From Mansonella perstans (taxonomy: Eukaryota; Nematoda; Chromadorea; Rhabditida; Onchocercidae): 64,000 bases of DNA. The notes beneath the pieces are model-generated. The model was not told where the DNA came from and made no database searches. It saw only the letters and a program-made list of their open reading frames with translations. This document shows positions 24,559-41,050 of this stretch, in pieces; positions within the stretch are counted from its first letter, which is position 1, and the number at the start of each line of letters is the position of its first letter. The stretch spans positions 536,650-600,649 of the forward strand of contig JBAMDO010000043.1 of the NCBI GenBank assembly GCA_037074765.1, read 5' to 3'. The translations under genes and the position numbers were made by a program.

Positions 24559-25196
24559 CAAAAAAACAATTCAGAAACTAAAGAATTTGCTAAAAGAAAT
24601 TCAAATTATACTCCTCATATATTGCCTTTATTTTCTAAGGTAATCTAAAATAGTAAACAGTTAAGCGGAAAGTTGAAAACTAAAACAATCTGATAGGAAT
24701 GAAACCAATTTTAGTCATTCTTCTCTATCCTTCTTCAATCCAGGTTTATCGTTTTTCACACGTAGACACACACACACACACAAACACAAACTACAAATTT
24801 TCACATCTCTTTAAAATGTGGCATCTTTTCATTATATTCCATTTCTGCTCACACTCTCTCATTTATTCGTACTGTCTAACTTTCTCAAAGTAAAGAATGT
24901 ATGGCACTGCGATCTATAATTGCTGGACTGCATTCAGTATGATTTTTGAGAAAAGTTGTTGCCAGGCCTCATACATGGATTATTTTATCTAATTGCTTCC
25001 CACACAATTATTGATAAATGTAATCGTTGAGGCATATTGCTATCAGTGAATTAAGAATAGTAAATTAGATTGCTTGATACAATTGAGGATTATCCGATGA
25101 TTTTCCCAAAATTTCTCCCGAGACACCGAGATATATGTTTTCAGCATTGGAATATAGTAGTATCAATCGATTTGGCAGTTTTTAAAGCATTGCAAC
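24559..25196. other. Divergent promoter region between RUN/PH gene and SMAP gene
   Basis: Together with the tandem array, this is the roughly 1 kb separating two start codons on opposite strands. It contains a short (CA)n run near 24765-24785. A GTTTTCAG acceptor-like site ends at 25144, about 53 bases before the SMAP ATG. No other site can be named. Confidence 0.45.
25137..25144 (+). other. Candidate trans-splice or 5' UTR acceptor for the SMAP gene
   Basis: GTTTTCAG matches the nematode 3' splice consensus and sits 53 bases before the ATG, a normal distance for a spliced-leader addition site. No donor upstream is apparent. Inference only. Confidence 0.4.
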
Positions 25197-29654
<4,458 letters not shown>

Positions 29655-29752
29655 GATCACATGCTAATGTGCAAAGCTCGTTTAAATTACGAAAATTTTT
29701 TACAAATATTTTCACAGTTTGCATTCATAACCTTTACAACATTTTCTATCGT

Positions 29753-29758
29753 AATAAA
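29753..29758 (+). terminator. Candidate poly(A) signal for the SMAP gene
   Basis: AATAAA about 100 bases after the stop codon at 29652-29654, a normal spacing for a nematode 3' UTR. Confidence 0.5.
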
Positions 29759-31411
29759 AACTGTTTTCGCCCTCTCGCTTTCTGCGTATTTCTTTCCTGC
29801 TTGTGATTTACTGAGATTTCTCAGTGGAACATTGATTTTTGCTTTTTTGTTTTTATCGACCTTTAAAAATTACTTTCATATGTTCCATTACTTAGATTTT
29901 TTTTTCAACTATTCGCCATTAAATAATGAATCCATAAACGTTTATCAACTGGTCGTGTGTTCGAATTATGCATTCCTCAAGTTGTGATATTGTTTCCTGT
30001 ATTTTCTCTATATATTTCTCTAGGTATGGATTCTGTCATGTAGTTATCATTTATCATTCGATCACTGTTGATCACTTTCATAAACTCGAAGCTTGCATAA
30101 AGTTGTTTAACATTTTCTGTATTCTCCATTGTTTATCTTGAGAATTATCATGCACTTATTAATAGCAGTAAATTTGTGCAGCAAATAATTGAGTACGATA
30201 CTTCTTTTAAAAGAAAATTATCTAGGTAACTTTTATTTGCATCTTCTTATTTGATTGATTTCTTTTCATAATTGGTGAGTAAATCGATAGCAATAATGAA
30301 GTCACGAAAGGGTATGTAAGAAAATGTATTTTTTAAGCTTAAATTATTCGTTTTTGCAACTTGTTAGTTTTGAAGTATCTTCTGATAGTGCCAATTACAA
30401 ATTGTATGTAAAAGCCAGTGCAGTTGTAGCTATAACAGTTTTCATTTGGGATACCTTGTTTCCTCACATTTGTTCAATTTGTAGTTAATTTTTATGTTAG
30501 ATGCTATTGTTCATCAATCGTACTTTGACTCTTACTTGCATGTGTAACCTGTTTAATTTATGCATCGCTTTTGTACCAATGATTCTGCTTTGAAAAAGTC
30601 TAAAGTGAAGTATTGTGAAGTATACTATAACATTGAACGCCGTAAAGACTAAAAAGCTATTTCAATAATATGTGCAAGAATTAATTTTCTTTGATAAACG
30701 CAGGTTTCGAGATTTCGTTGAGTACCTAAAATAATGGAAACGAGAATAGTGGATAGACCATGTTGATTGGTTGTGATAAAATTCCTACCAGTCGTTTCTT
30801 TCTAGACAAACTCTATCGATATATCATTTTGTAGTCTGTATGGTTGTTCCAAGCAATTTGCATTTAACAGCTCTCGTTCTCGGATTAATGATTTTGAAGA
30901 GCGATGGTAGAAAGAATCAATGAAGAGCTTAATAGTATATTCATTTGAAATTTTTATAATGGAAGAAGGAAGTAATGAATGCTAAAAATATTGAGTTCGT
31001 GAAATAAGCAAGACAGTACTTTATAGTATGTTCTTAGCTTTAATTTATATGTTTAAAAGTTGAAAGGGAGTAAGTCTGAAAAAAGAGGAAGAACAGTGTA
31101 AATGAGGTTCTAACAATTATAGCGTTTTTTTTTTACTTACGGTTTTATTCTTTTGAATCTAAGAAATATGAATGCGCGGGAAATATGATTTTTGCAACGA
31201 TTTCATATTCTTCGGCACTGCTAATGTTCTAATTGCTGCAGTAAGATGTAATTGTTTTGTTGTTATCAAGGCATATTAATTTATAATATCTTGATATTGA
31301 TGATATTGAGTTGGCTATTGTAAAGTATCATAAATGGAGTTCAGATGTGATCAATGTGGTTTAACATTATGGTTAAAACAAAGTTCTGCAAAATTATTCA
31401 CAGAGCTCTCC

Positions 31412-31438
31412 TTTGCTAACAGTTGATGTTAGCAAAGC
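31412..31438. repeat. Short perfect hairpin
   Basis: CTTTGCTAAC and GTTAGCAAAG form a 10-base stem around a 7-base loop. Short enough to be chance in A/T-rich DNA; no known RNA family recognised. Confidence 0.5.
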
Positions 31439-33286
31439 AAATTTTTGATAATTTAAGCAACGTCATGCTTCTGCTAAAACGCATAAACCATAATGTGAAA
31501 AAATACGCTCAATATTTCAATGCGACAAAAATATGAGCTGTTTGATTTCTAATGAGCGAAGTGACAGTAATTTTGAAGTATCGTAACATTAAACGATCTT
31601 TAGAGCTGAGACAACACCTGTGCAATGAATATTAGGAAATACCGGAATGCCTTTGGCAAAAATTACCGTAAAATTAGAACACTGAAGACTTAATTACCGC
31701 TAGCGAGCTAGAGGAGCCGGTTTCAAGAATTGCTTTTCAATTTCAGTTTGGTATCAAACAGTATGAAAAATAAAATAATGGTTGAATGCACACACTTGAT
31801 TTCAGAATTGTGTCAAATCTCTTATGATGAACATTTAAATGTGTTTGTTTTTGAAGTCGTATAAAAAATAGTAAATACCACCGTACAGGAAATGAATCGA
31901 GTTTCAGGACGGGACTTCAAGAATTTTCGAAAACCCTGGAAGAACCCAAAATAGTCTTGTTTTTAAAATTCCAATCTAGAATTCTAATTGTATTGATGGA
32001 ATCTCTCTTTCCGAACGGTTACTTGAAATTTGAAAAGTCTGGAGCAAAAGCCAGAAAGTCAAGGAATTCCGCTAATTAAAAGATTTTGATTGAGACATTG
32101 ATGCCACTTCATTTTTCGCAACTTATTTTCAAATTTGGATTTTTCACCTTATCAAGGTGAAGTCGACAGACAAATCCTAAACAGCCACGAAGAAAATTGG
32201 TAAAATACTTGAATTTATGATTTCAAAGTTCTTAATTTAACACTTTGCAATTAAACTGTAGCTTGTTTTCTTTTTTATGGGAATTGCTAAGCAATTATAT
32301 AAGAATGAGTTAAAGATATCGAATTGAGCGTTCACAAATCGGAAATCCGTTGTTTTTGTGCATTCTTCAAAATCAACTAAGCCACCTACGAATTTCCAAA
32401 ATTCCGATTTTACTAGATAAAATCTTAAGTTTTTCGGAAAATAAGTAAGCACGAATTTCCAAGTTTAAATCTACATTTATGAAAGCTTTTGTTCGTTTAA
32501 CTTGACATTTTTTCTATTTAATTTGTTTTCACTTATGTCATTTCGATAAGTTTTTACTTAATTTGGTTAAAATAAAGTTGTCCATAATCAGGACCCACCT
32601 GTACACCAATAGTTGTATAATGAATTCAATAAAACATCATATGAATGGTAGTATTTCTATCTTGCACCATTATGATTTTGAAAAAGCCACTAGTTCATCA
32701 CTAATTATCTGATTGAATTTCGAATTTCGTTTCGTTCTTATCTGATTAAAACATGCAACTTCATTGTTCCTATAACAGTTAAATATACTGTTGATTCGAA
32801 TAGCAAAAATTGAAAAACTGCAATCACTGAACAATCAAAAACAAAAAGAAGACAAATTATAAAGATGTAGAAAAATAAAATGGAACACATTGATTACAGA
32901 ATAAAATAATAAAAGGATATGAAAAGTGAGATCCGCTACGAGATGATTATTTGACAGGAAAAAACACCCTGTTTACTTGAGGAAATAACAGTCATGAGCA
33001 AAATGATCATTGAGGGGAAAGGAGATTGTATAGCTTACTGCTATTTTGTGCTAACATTTGGGAGCGATACACTGTCACTATTATGATGACATTTTTGAGA
33101 CACTCAGCAATATTATCATTCGAAGTTGTCTTATACTCTATGAAAACCTGTTGTTAGTTTTTCGATACGGAGGCAATTGTGACAATTTCACATTACGTTA
33201 TTGACAAGGGAATTTTCAAAAGCAAAAAACATGTTAAAAATGAGGGGGATCGAGATACTTATAGGATGGGCAGAGCAACGCTTTGT

Positions 33287-36200
33287 TTAGAGATATGCTG
33301 GTTGTTCAGGACGCAAAGCAGTTATTCTTCGTAGATACTCAGCATCACGGAAGAAATCGGACTGGAATGAATTATGCCGTATTGTTGACATTCCAGATGA
33401 AGTCTCATCAATGAAACGCAATTTCATGAGAAGTTCGTGTGGCTCGAATGGCCGATCCCGTAATTCACTATCCAGAAATGCCCGAACATCATTCCAAGTG
33501 ACCTAATAAAATAAAAGTATAAAATTACTTAACTATAGATTTTAAATGCGCTAGATCGGAGAAACAAATTTACGCTAGTTCGTACGAGCCTCTTGTTAAA
33601 TTTGGATTTTGAATACGGTTTCAGAATTCAAATTACTTTTAACGATATAAAATTAATTCACAATACCTTTCCTTCCTTTTTTCTCCTCATCGACCTCAAC
33701 AAGAACACAATTTCCTTGAGTTCTTCGCTCATACCAAGAAATTTTTTTGCTCGTCCAAAATAATGGAAGCGAGTAAAATATGCTTTCAGATGTGTTGATG
33801 CCAGGTCAATACACATCGTAACAACTGATAAACCTATAGGAACACTAACAAGATATATTTACATATGAGGCATAATTAACGAAGTATAAGTGCTCTTCTT
33901 TACTTAGCCTCGTAACTCTCTGTCATCTCAAATTGACATCACTGTTTATGCTCACTTCTGATTAGCACAAAGATGTGAAAGAATCTGCAGTGACAGCTTG
34001 ATTTCTTTCTAATTTCTCCGCTTTAATCGTACTGTCCCGATGATGAATGGTACAGAAAGTGATCACAATCTGACAGAGTTTCTCAGAAAGCCACTGTGAA
34101 CATATTTATCGTAAATATTACGACAAATCTGCCGAACTATAGAATCTAACGCACCAATTTCTTGGATAATGTAGGTGAAGGTTAAGAAAAAGCCATTTCT
34201 TCTCTAAATATGATGAAATGGAAAAAGTTCTTGACTAGTGTTATAAGTACCGATTATCAATAAATCTAGGTCATAGCTTAAATGATAGATATTCAAAAGA
34301 TCAATTTAAGTTTGCCATTTAATAAATCCATTAAGGGTTGGATAAATCTGATTACTACATTGCTAATAAAAATTCCTCCCCGCCCTTGGTTTCAAATAAA
34401 TGAGCCGAATTTATGATTTTTCTGAAAAGGGAAAGGATATCATGGGATTTGTATATTTGGAAATGGAAAAGATACATGCAAACAAAAAATAAACTAACCA
34501 ACGATGACAAAAGCTACAATAAATGATAAGAAAATGTAATCAACAACGACGATATCGCCAAGGCCTACAGTTACAATAAGATTGAAGCCAAAATGAAAAG
34601 CATGTAGAAAAGACCACGAACGTTCCCAGTTGATGAACATAGCGGAACCCATCGAGCAGTACAAACAGATGCATGACACATAAGCTCCTGGAACAGATAA
34701 AAACATCTAATCTTTGATGGTAATTGTCAGTTTTTTTGCTTTTTACAAAAATGCTTTTCGTATCGAAGATCCCAGGGTTTTAGAAATTCTTTAAGAAAAT
34801 TTTAATGATTATGAATATTGCTGAAATATTTTTGAAGATAACCATGATCATTCAAGTAAGTACAAACAAAAATAAAAATAAATAAAGTGGTAAAAAGTAT
34901 ACCAATTGGGAACCATAATTTTCTATTGCTTCCTTCAACGCCGAAAATATCTACGACATCGGTGCGACCGCTTGTTGACTGTGATAACTTCCTTCGCATA
35001 TAACGTTTTCGGAGTAAGATTTGCTGAATTTCTTGATACAAAAAATTGCAAATGATAGTACAGCAACATCATGCAACGAAAACAAATGTAGTATGCTTAT
35101 TTAAGGAGTTATTGTGACAGTTGAAGTGTGGTCAAGTAAAGCCTTCCCTATATCACAATCTCACTCCTATCAAAAAATTTGAATGTTCAAGAATTACAGC
35201 ATCAGCAGCAATTTGAATGCTTACCTTTATTTTGTGTGACATCTTGTTCCAGTTTGAAACGAAACGAAGAAGTGTTTCCGATAAAAATTTGCCTATGTCT
35301 GCAGCAGTGATAAACATAAGAGGTATGCCAACTAAAGCGAATGCTACAGCAAATACTTTTCCTAAATCTGTATCTACTGATACTTCACCATATCCTGAAA
35401 TTTTACCCAGCGACAATTCTGTTATTTAGATGAAGCTCTTTGTATCAGTCACCAGTTTGTAAAATTGCATAAATTTTACAAATTTTTAGTCAGATAATTG
35501 AAGCTTGCAGATTTTCAGGAAAATTGTACCACATGTAGTGAGAACAGTAAGCACATATAATAAGGCAGTTGGGAAAGTCCACTTGTTGTGAATATTATCA
35601 ATGTCATTTGGTTTTCGAAGTTCTTTACGGATCGGACGTCGATCGTCTACTGTTTCTGCTACTGATACCATATATTCCCTGCAAACTGATGAATTTAGAA
35701 CCGCACCACCTCCCTAAATTTACAGGCAAAGTTAGGGAAACCTGAAAATTGTAGCCCACTCGGAACGGTCGATTGAACTGATTCCCAGTTGTGCATTATT
35801 TAAAATCCTCCAGCTATCAGTTGTGAAATTCGTCATTATATTGGATAAATGAATTAGTTTCCGAGATCGAGCCATCAATTCTGTGCTTGTTTCCAATGCC
35901 ATGAGAATCCATGCACCAAGACACAAGTAACCGATTAATACTGTTACTAGCATCACATGAGGAAGCAAGATTTTGAATAACTGAAAAAATAATATGATGA
36001 TGAATTTCTATAAAACACTTCTAGTGTCAGGATTTCTACTGCTTCTGGTTAAGTTTTTTTATTGATAGTGATAATTTTTGTACACCACATTTTTATACTT
36101 TCAAGAAGATTTTTCTGATTGAAAATCTCTTTTAATTTAAGCCTTCTTGTTTTAATGCAACGTTTCAGTGAAAATCTTTATTCTTCGGATTTTCTTTTGT

Positions 36201-39200
36201 GAGGAATTGCTCAGGAATAAATTTCACTTATAATTCTAAATGAGATTTTTCATATTTAATTCGCATAAACTTGTGCGAATAAAATACAAAAAAAAATTAA
36301 ATTTTTTGTGTGAATTTGTCTCACATTATTTCTTTACTTTTGGACTAAAGTTGAAGTGTAGTGTGAACTTATTTTGAACTGATTGAGGAGACATGCAAAC
36401 AAAAGTACATAAAAGTTATATACATCAAATTTTATATTTGTTTAGGTCAGACAGTGCTTTTTCAACAATAGAAATGTAAAGAAATCAGTAAACACCTACT
36501 GTCATAAAATTAGTCGGTCATATATGTGAACATCCAATTTTTGACTGGAAGTGTGGTAAAAAAGTAATTTTTTTTATCCTAAGCACACTTTTCATCAATT
36601 ATATCTAGTTCTGATATGTAAAAAATATATTTTTGTGACATCTTCCAGACAACGATAAAATCATCCATAATGGACGCGAAAAGTTTTCACTAATACGTTA
36701 TTTATAGTTCCGAATACAGCCATTTCTTATATATTAAAACCATTTACTTGTTTTTAGTTTCTAATTTCTACAGAAGTTCAGTCACCATCATTTTTCTTTG
36801 TATGCTTTCATGGGAAAGGCAATATAACCTTTTTGAGGAAGGTCGTATGTTTCATCTGACTGTTCATCGTCTTACCAATACCAAAAATTTTCAGGCATTT
36901 TTGGTATTGTCAGTAGAATTTTTTTTAGACACTCAAACAACGTTTCGAATAGAACTGGAAAGCTAAAGTGGATGTTATTTTTTTACCACAAACTTCTAGT
37001 AACAGATATACTACTTGATGTAATATGTTTAGGCCTGTTTCTTTCTCTTTTTGGATTTGTTTTTCACGCTAACTGCTTAAATTGACGAAAAATACTAAAA
37101 AATTTTTGGAACTATTTAAATATAATTGATGTTTGATAGTAGTAATTTGTATGAGTGGCTTTAGTAGTATCATACTGTAAACAATATAAGGAATCATTAC
37201 TCTTATTATACCAAAAGAATAGTTGTTATTTCCAATACTGACTGTGAAAAATGAAACAGTCATTACTCATAACATTTTGAGAATTCCAACTATTTTTTTC
37301 TGTGAATAATATCAGTACTATAAAACCTTTACTTGCTAGATAGTTTGTGTACGTGTACTGCAAGAATATTTCTCAATTGCATAAAAATTCAGTTGAATCT
37401 CGAACATGGATTAGGAAGATTGAAGCAAAAGCTTAGAACGTACAATGACAACAAAGCAAGTCTAAACAAAAAAAACCTACATTGACTTCGAAGAGCCAAA
37501 TTTCTACAGATTTTACGTGCTGTTCAGTAATGAGTAACACAGTTAGGATGCCCAGCCAATTTATTTGAGATTCCAGAAAATTCTACAATTCAAAATTCTG
37601 AATGCGTTTTTGCGCATTTAAATCATTACGACTAACTACGAATGTAACTGTAATTTACTTTATAAAGTAAGTGTAAAGAATTGCTTTAGCAGGAAATTTC
37701 CATGTTCGTTTTAGTAAAAATTAATTTTCGAAGAATGGATTTTTAGTGTGAATGTATGCTGCAAATTGTGAAATTTAGAAAATGATTTATCGGAAAAATG
37801 TTTCAGTCAGTCTTTCATGTGTATTTCTGCGCAGGCAACTTAGATCCTTTTTGTAAGCAGAGCTCTAAAGAAACATCGGACGAGAAAACGCAAAAGTTAC
37901 TGAGATTTAATGAGCATAAGAGCATCGTAATTTCTAGGATGGGATGAAGATATTATTTAGAGCAGAGACGGAGATAATCATGATGAAATTTTTGCAATCA
38001 AAGCAGAAATAGTCATGACTTACTAAACAAAGGGTAATTTATATTTTTGTTCAGCTCCTCATCCTGAATCCTTACAAATAACTTAATATGAAGATTTAAA
38101 TCCAGAGATTCCTATCAATCAAATTTTTTTCTTCCCACCACATTCTGTCAAGAATGCTGTTTTTCTAGGAAAAGTTTGTTTCCTATCTGTACGATATAGC
38201 ATATTTATTTAGCTTGGCAGCAGAAAAAACTAAGACTTGTATCACAGTGAGAAAGAGAAGTCAAAAAATAATACAGCGCAAGGTAAATTTTAAAAACTTT
38301 GTGTCTTTTTTCCATTTCTTTTTCTTTTTTTTATTTTTTGTTATGACATGATCAAATTTTCGAGTAAATTGTTAACAAAGGTACCTTTATTGTACGTTCT
38401 GAACAATTTTTCGATTCCTGTATTTCATCCTCCTTCATCGTTTCCGTGATAACCGCCGCACCATCTTCTGTTTCCAGCAGCGCTGACTGCGGCGTAAGCG
38501 GAATGCCATCCCATCGGCTTGTGACGTGATCTACATCCGTATCTATCAGATTTTATTATATAAAACTAAAAATTTTATTCAATTATAACGAAATCAATCT
38601 CGACGGTTTTCCCGCACTACTATCGAAGTTTCTTGAAATTTTAACCTCCCAAATTTTCATTTTAACTCAGTGTTATTAAACAGAGAGGAAAGTTGACAGT
38701 TAATTTATTTAATAAATAATTTAAAATTGAAAAATCTGGCTTTTTCGAAATTTGCATCTCTTTTAATGTGTAACTTTTTATAATGTATCCAACATTAATA
38801 TTTTTTGTCCAACTTATTTGCTTTCCAATACATGGGTTACATTATATTTCAAAGCACTATTCTACCAATAGGCATCAATATCACCGCAGAGTAATAAATT
38901 AATAAAATATACTTACGTTTACACGTTAAGCATTCTCTCCTTATAACAAACTTCGAAATGTTGTGTAAACAAGTAAATATTACAAAAGAATATGATTCTC
39001 ATATAATTATTAAAATTAATTCCTGTCTTTTCTAGGCAGTGCATTTGAATAAATATAAAGCAGACAATACTAATATCAGTTACGAAAAAATAACGCTTCT
39101 CACCCTCTGCTTTTACGCACTTTGTTGATGTAATTTTGATTCATGATGTTAAAATTTAGCGTTAAAAACTTTTCTATCACCAGACAATATTATCAAAAGA

Positions 39201-40692
39201 TCGAGTCATAATTCTTATAGCGAACTAAACAAATCGAGAATTAAAATCGTGATGCATTTAGCCCAAATTTTTTCAATTAGCCTAAATTTTCATTTAGCCT
39301 AAAATTTTTCAATCCTTGCATTTTTCCGAGAAAAAACCATGTACAGTTTCCTGAGCAGAGAACGTTTCGTCCCATTCATTTTTCAGCAAATTACTCCTAT
39401 CCTCCTTCCTCACTTCATATAAAAAAATTATAAGATTGACAGAAGCAGTGTGCTATTAAAAAATTTTTCTTAAAGCAAGGAACAAAGGTTCACAGTAGAT
39501 GCATCATCATTTTGCATCATCACAGTCGATGTAGATGATGCAAAATGGCTACCGAAATCTTAAAAAATAAATAGTAACAATGAAGTAGCGTTAGTGCCAT
39601 AATACGTAAGTGGCGTATTCTCGTATACTATCAACTAATTTTTTTTATCCTTCAGAAATTCCAGTTTGTAAAAAAAGTATTATAATATTCTTTTATCAAA
39701 TTTTTCCTTTGATTTTTCGATGGATAGCGTCCAAACGTAAATCATAAAAGAGACTTCACTTTTGATTAGAAAAGTTTTTACGGATGGAGGTTATAAGAAG
39801 CGAAATAATTTTAAATAGGATTGAAACTAAAATATTATCAATAACAAATGTTAAAGTCAAATAATCCATCCATGACTAATAAGCCTAGCTTTTTTATAAT
39901 TAAATTGTTGATGGTATAGATTATATTCCATATTATCAGAAATTTGATTATTGGCAAAATAAAACGGCTAGCGCGAGTGTTATTCACTAACTGAGAAATA
40001 TTACAGAGGACCCTTTGCTTCATCTCTTCTAAAATTTTACTAATTAAAATCAAACCTATAACTACATTAGAATCAAGTAAGCACTCCAAGTCTATATTAT
40101 TAAGTTCTTAGTTTTCATCTCTTTAATTTTTGAATGACTAAATTGAGATGATTAAGAATACATATTTACTGCCGGGGCTTTAAATGCACCGTTCATAACG
40201 TTGCTGATTTGACTGGCACAGCGAACATAGTCTTTTTGTACCTACAAAATTTCTTTTATAAAAACTTTGCACTAACTTCAAAATAAGAGGAAAGAAAGGA
40301 TCTTCTGCCGCTAAGACAATGATTGCCAATACTTGAGGTGTTTGCAAATGAAATACGTCTCACCTACCGATGGTTATTCGCCCGTCACTTTGTATGGTTA
40401 TTGTAGGCCGTCGACAGTAGTGCTTCCTGCATTTCTTAGCTTTTCGTATATCGGACGCTGAATAACATAGGGTATTTCCTAAGGACGAACTTCGAACAGC
40501 TATATTTCGTTGTTGGTTAGAGATATTCTTCCTTTGATCTTTTTCTTGCTCTTTTCTTTCTTGTTCATCCTCAGTAATCGTTGTTGGAGTAGTAATCACT
40601 TCGGCAATTTGCCGCCCTAATCGTGTTTCAGTTCCTTGCGGAGCGATAGATAACCGTCGTAAAACTTTTGATTGAGCGGAATAAAAGAACAT
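33287..40692 (-). CDS. Two-pore domain potassium channel (TWK family)
   Basis: K2P leak potassium channel subunit of the plasma membrane. Exons: 40368-40692, 38385-38542, 35742-35980, 35530-35678, 35225-35394, 34903-35023, 34499-34687, 33667-33833, 33287-33502; 577 residues with consistent phases. The cytosolic N terminus (about 165 residues) is polar. TM1 about 165-187 (HVMLVTVLIGYLCLGAWIL); an extracellular cap loop with NFT and a possible glycosylation site; pore 1 with filter TTCGYG (288-293), split by an intron after its first glycine base; TM2 about 305-325 (AVAFALVGIPLMFITAADIG); TM3 about 383-405; pore 2 with filter TVGLGD (427-432); TM4 about 439-465; then a C-tail with STHLKAYFTRFHYFGRAKK, typical of worm TWKs. 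Odd: Cys in filter 1, and both filters lack the usual proline a few residues later. Introns of 1.8 and 2.4 kb isolate the first two exons, and phase-1 alternative first exons lie upstream (45934-46114, 52302-52425). Which twk gene this matches I cannot say. Confidence 0.92.
40170..40241 (-). CDS. Candidate alternative exon of the TWK channel
   Basis: A 72-base stretch flanked by TTTTGTAG and a GTAAAT donor, open only in phase 0 (reads DYVRCASQISNV, then MNGAFKAPA). It cannot sit between the first two exons listed for the channel, because their junction is phase 1 and that reading hits a stop. It could join directly to the TM1 exon at 35980, which starts in phase 0, giving an isoform that begins at ATG 40196 or with an unseen upstream exon. 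Splice flanks and codon pattern are the only support. Confidence 0.3.
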
Positions 40693-40983
40693 ACTGCGAA
40701 ATTAGTTTCCGAATGGATACATTAGAGATCGTTTCAATAATGTAACAAATGTTGGTCAAAATATATAATGCATGTGATGAGATTTGGAATTATCGAAGCC
40801 CAGTAAGCATCAAAAGGAACACTAAAAGTAGCAGTTATAGAGTATGCACTAGCATACATTCGAAATTTAACAGATGGTGTCTCAATCCAGTTGGCGAGGA
40901 CATGTTTTGAGCAATGCGCTTTTTTGAGCAATGTTTGTGAATATGTGTGTTTATGTGTGCATTTGTGTGAGGGTACATGTGAG

Positions 40984-40985
40984 TA

Positions 40986-41017
<32 letters not shown>

Positions 41018-41050
41018 TGTATGTGTGTGTATGTGTGTGTCTGTGTCTGT
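40984..41050. repeat. (TG)n microsatellite
   Basis: Near-perfect TG dinucleotide run with TATG interruptions, extending loosely on both sides. Cys/Val-rich open frames here come from the repeat. Confidence 0.95.

Larger units (their letters stand above)
29655..33286. other. Intergenic 3.6 kb between SMAP and TWK 3' ends
   Basis: Holds two convergent 3' flanks. AATAAA at 29753-29758 lies about 100 bases past the SMAP stop and is a good poly(A) candidate. A hydrophobic 108-codon open frame at 29661-29987 has no start context, no splice sites and T-rich composition, so I do not call it. A short hairpin is at 31412-31438. Nothing else stands out. Confidence 0.4.

Noticed and set aside
24178..24648. 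Four overlapping 60-codon frames with the same peptide
   Set aside because: They arise from the 82-base tandem repeat; the period is not a multiple of three and there is no gene signal.
29661..29987. Hydrophobic 108-codon frame after the SMAP stop
   Set aside because: T-rich 3' flank sequence; contains the likely poly(A) signal at 29753; no family likeness.
40170..40241. Use of this 72-base block as an exon between 40368-40692 and 38385-38542
   Set aside because: That junction is phase 1, and in that reading the block contains a stop; kept only as an alternative exon joining elsewhere.
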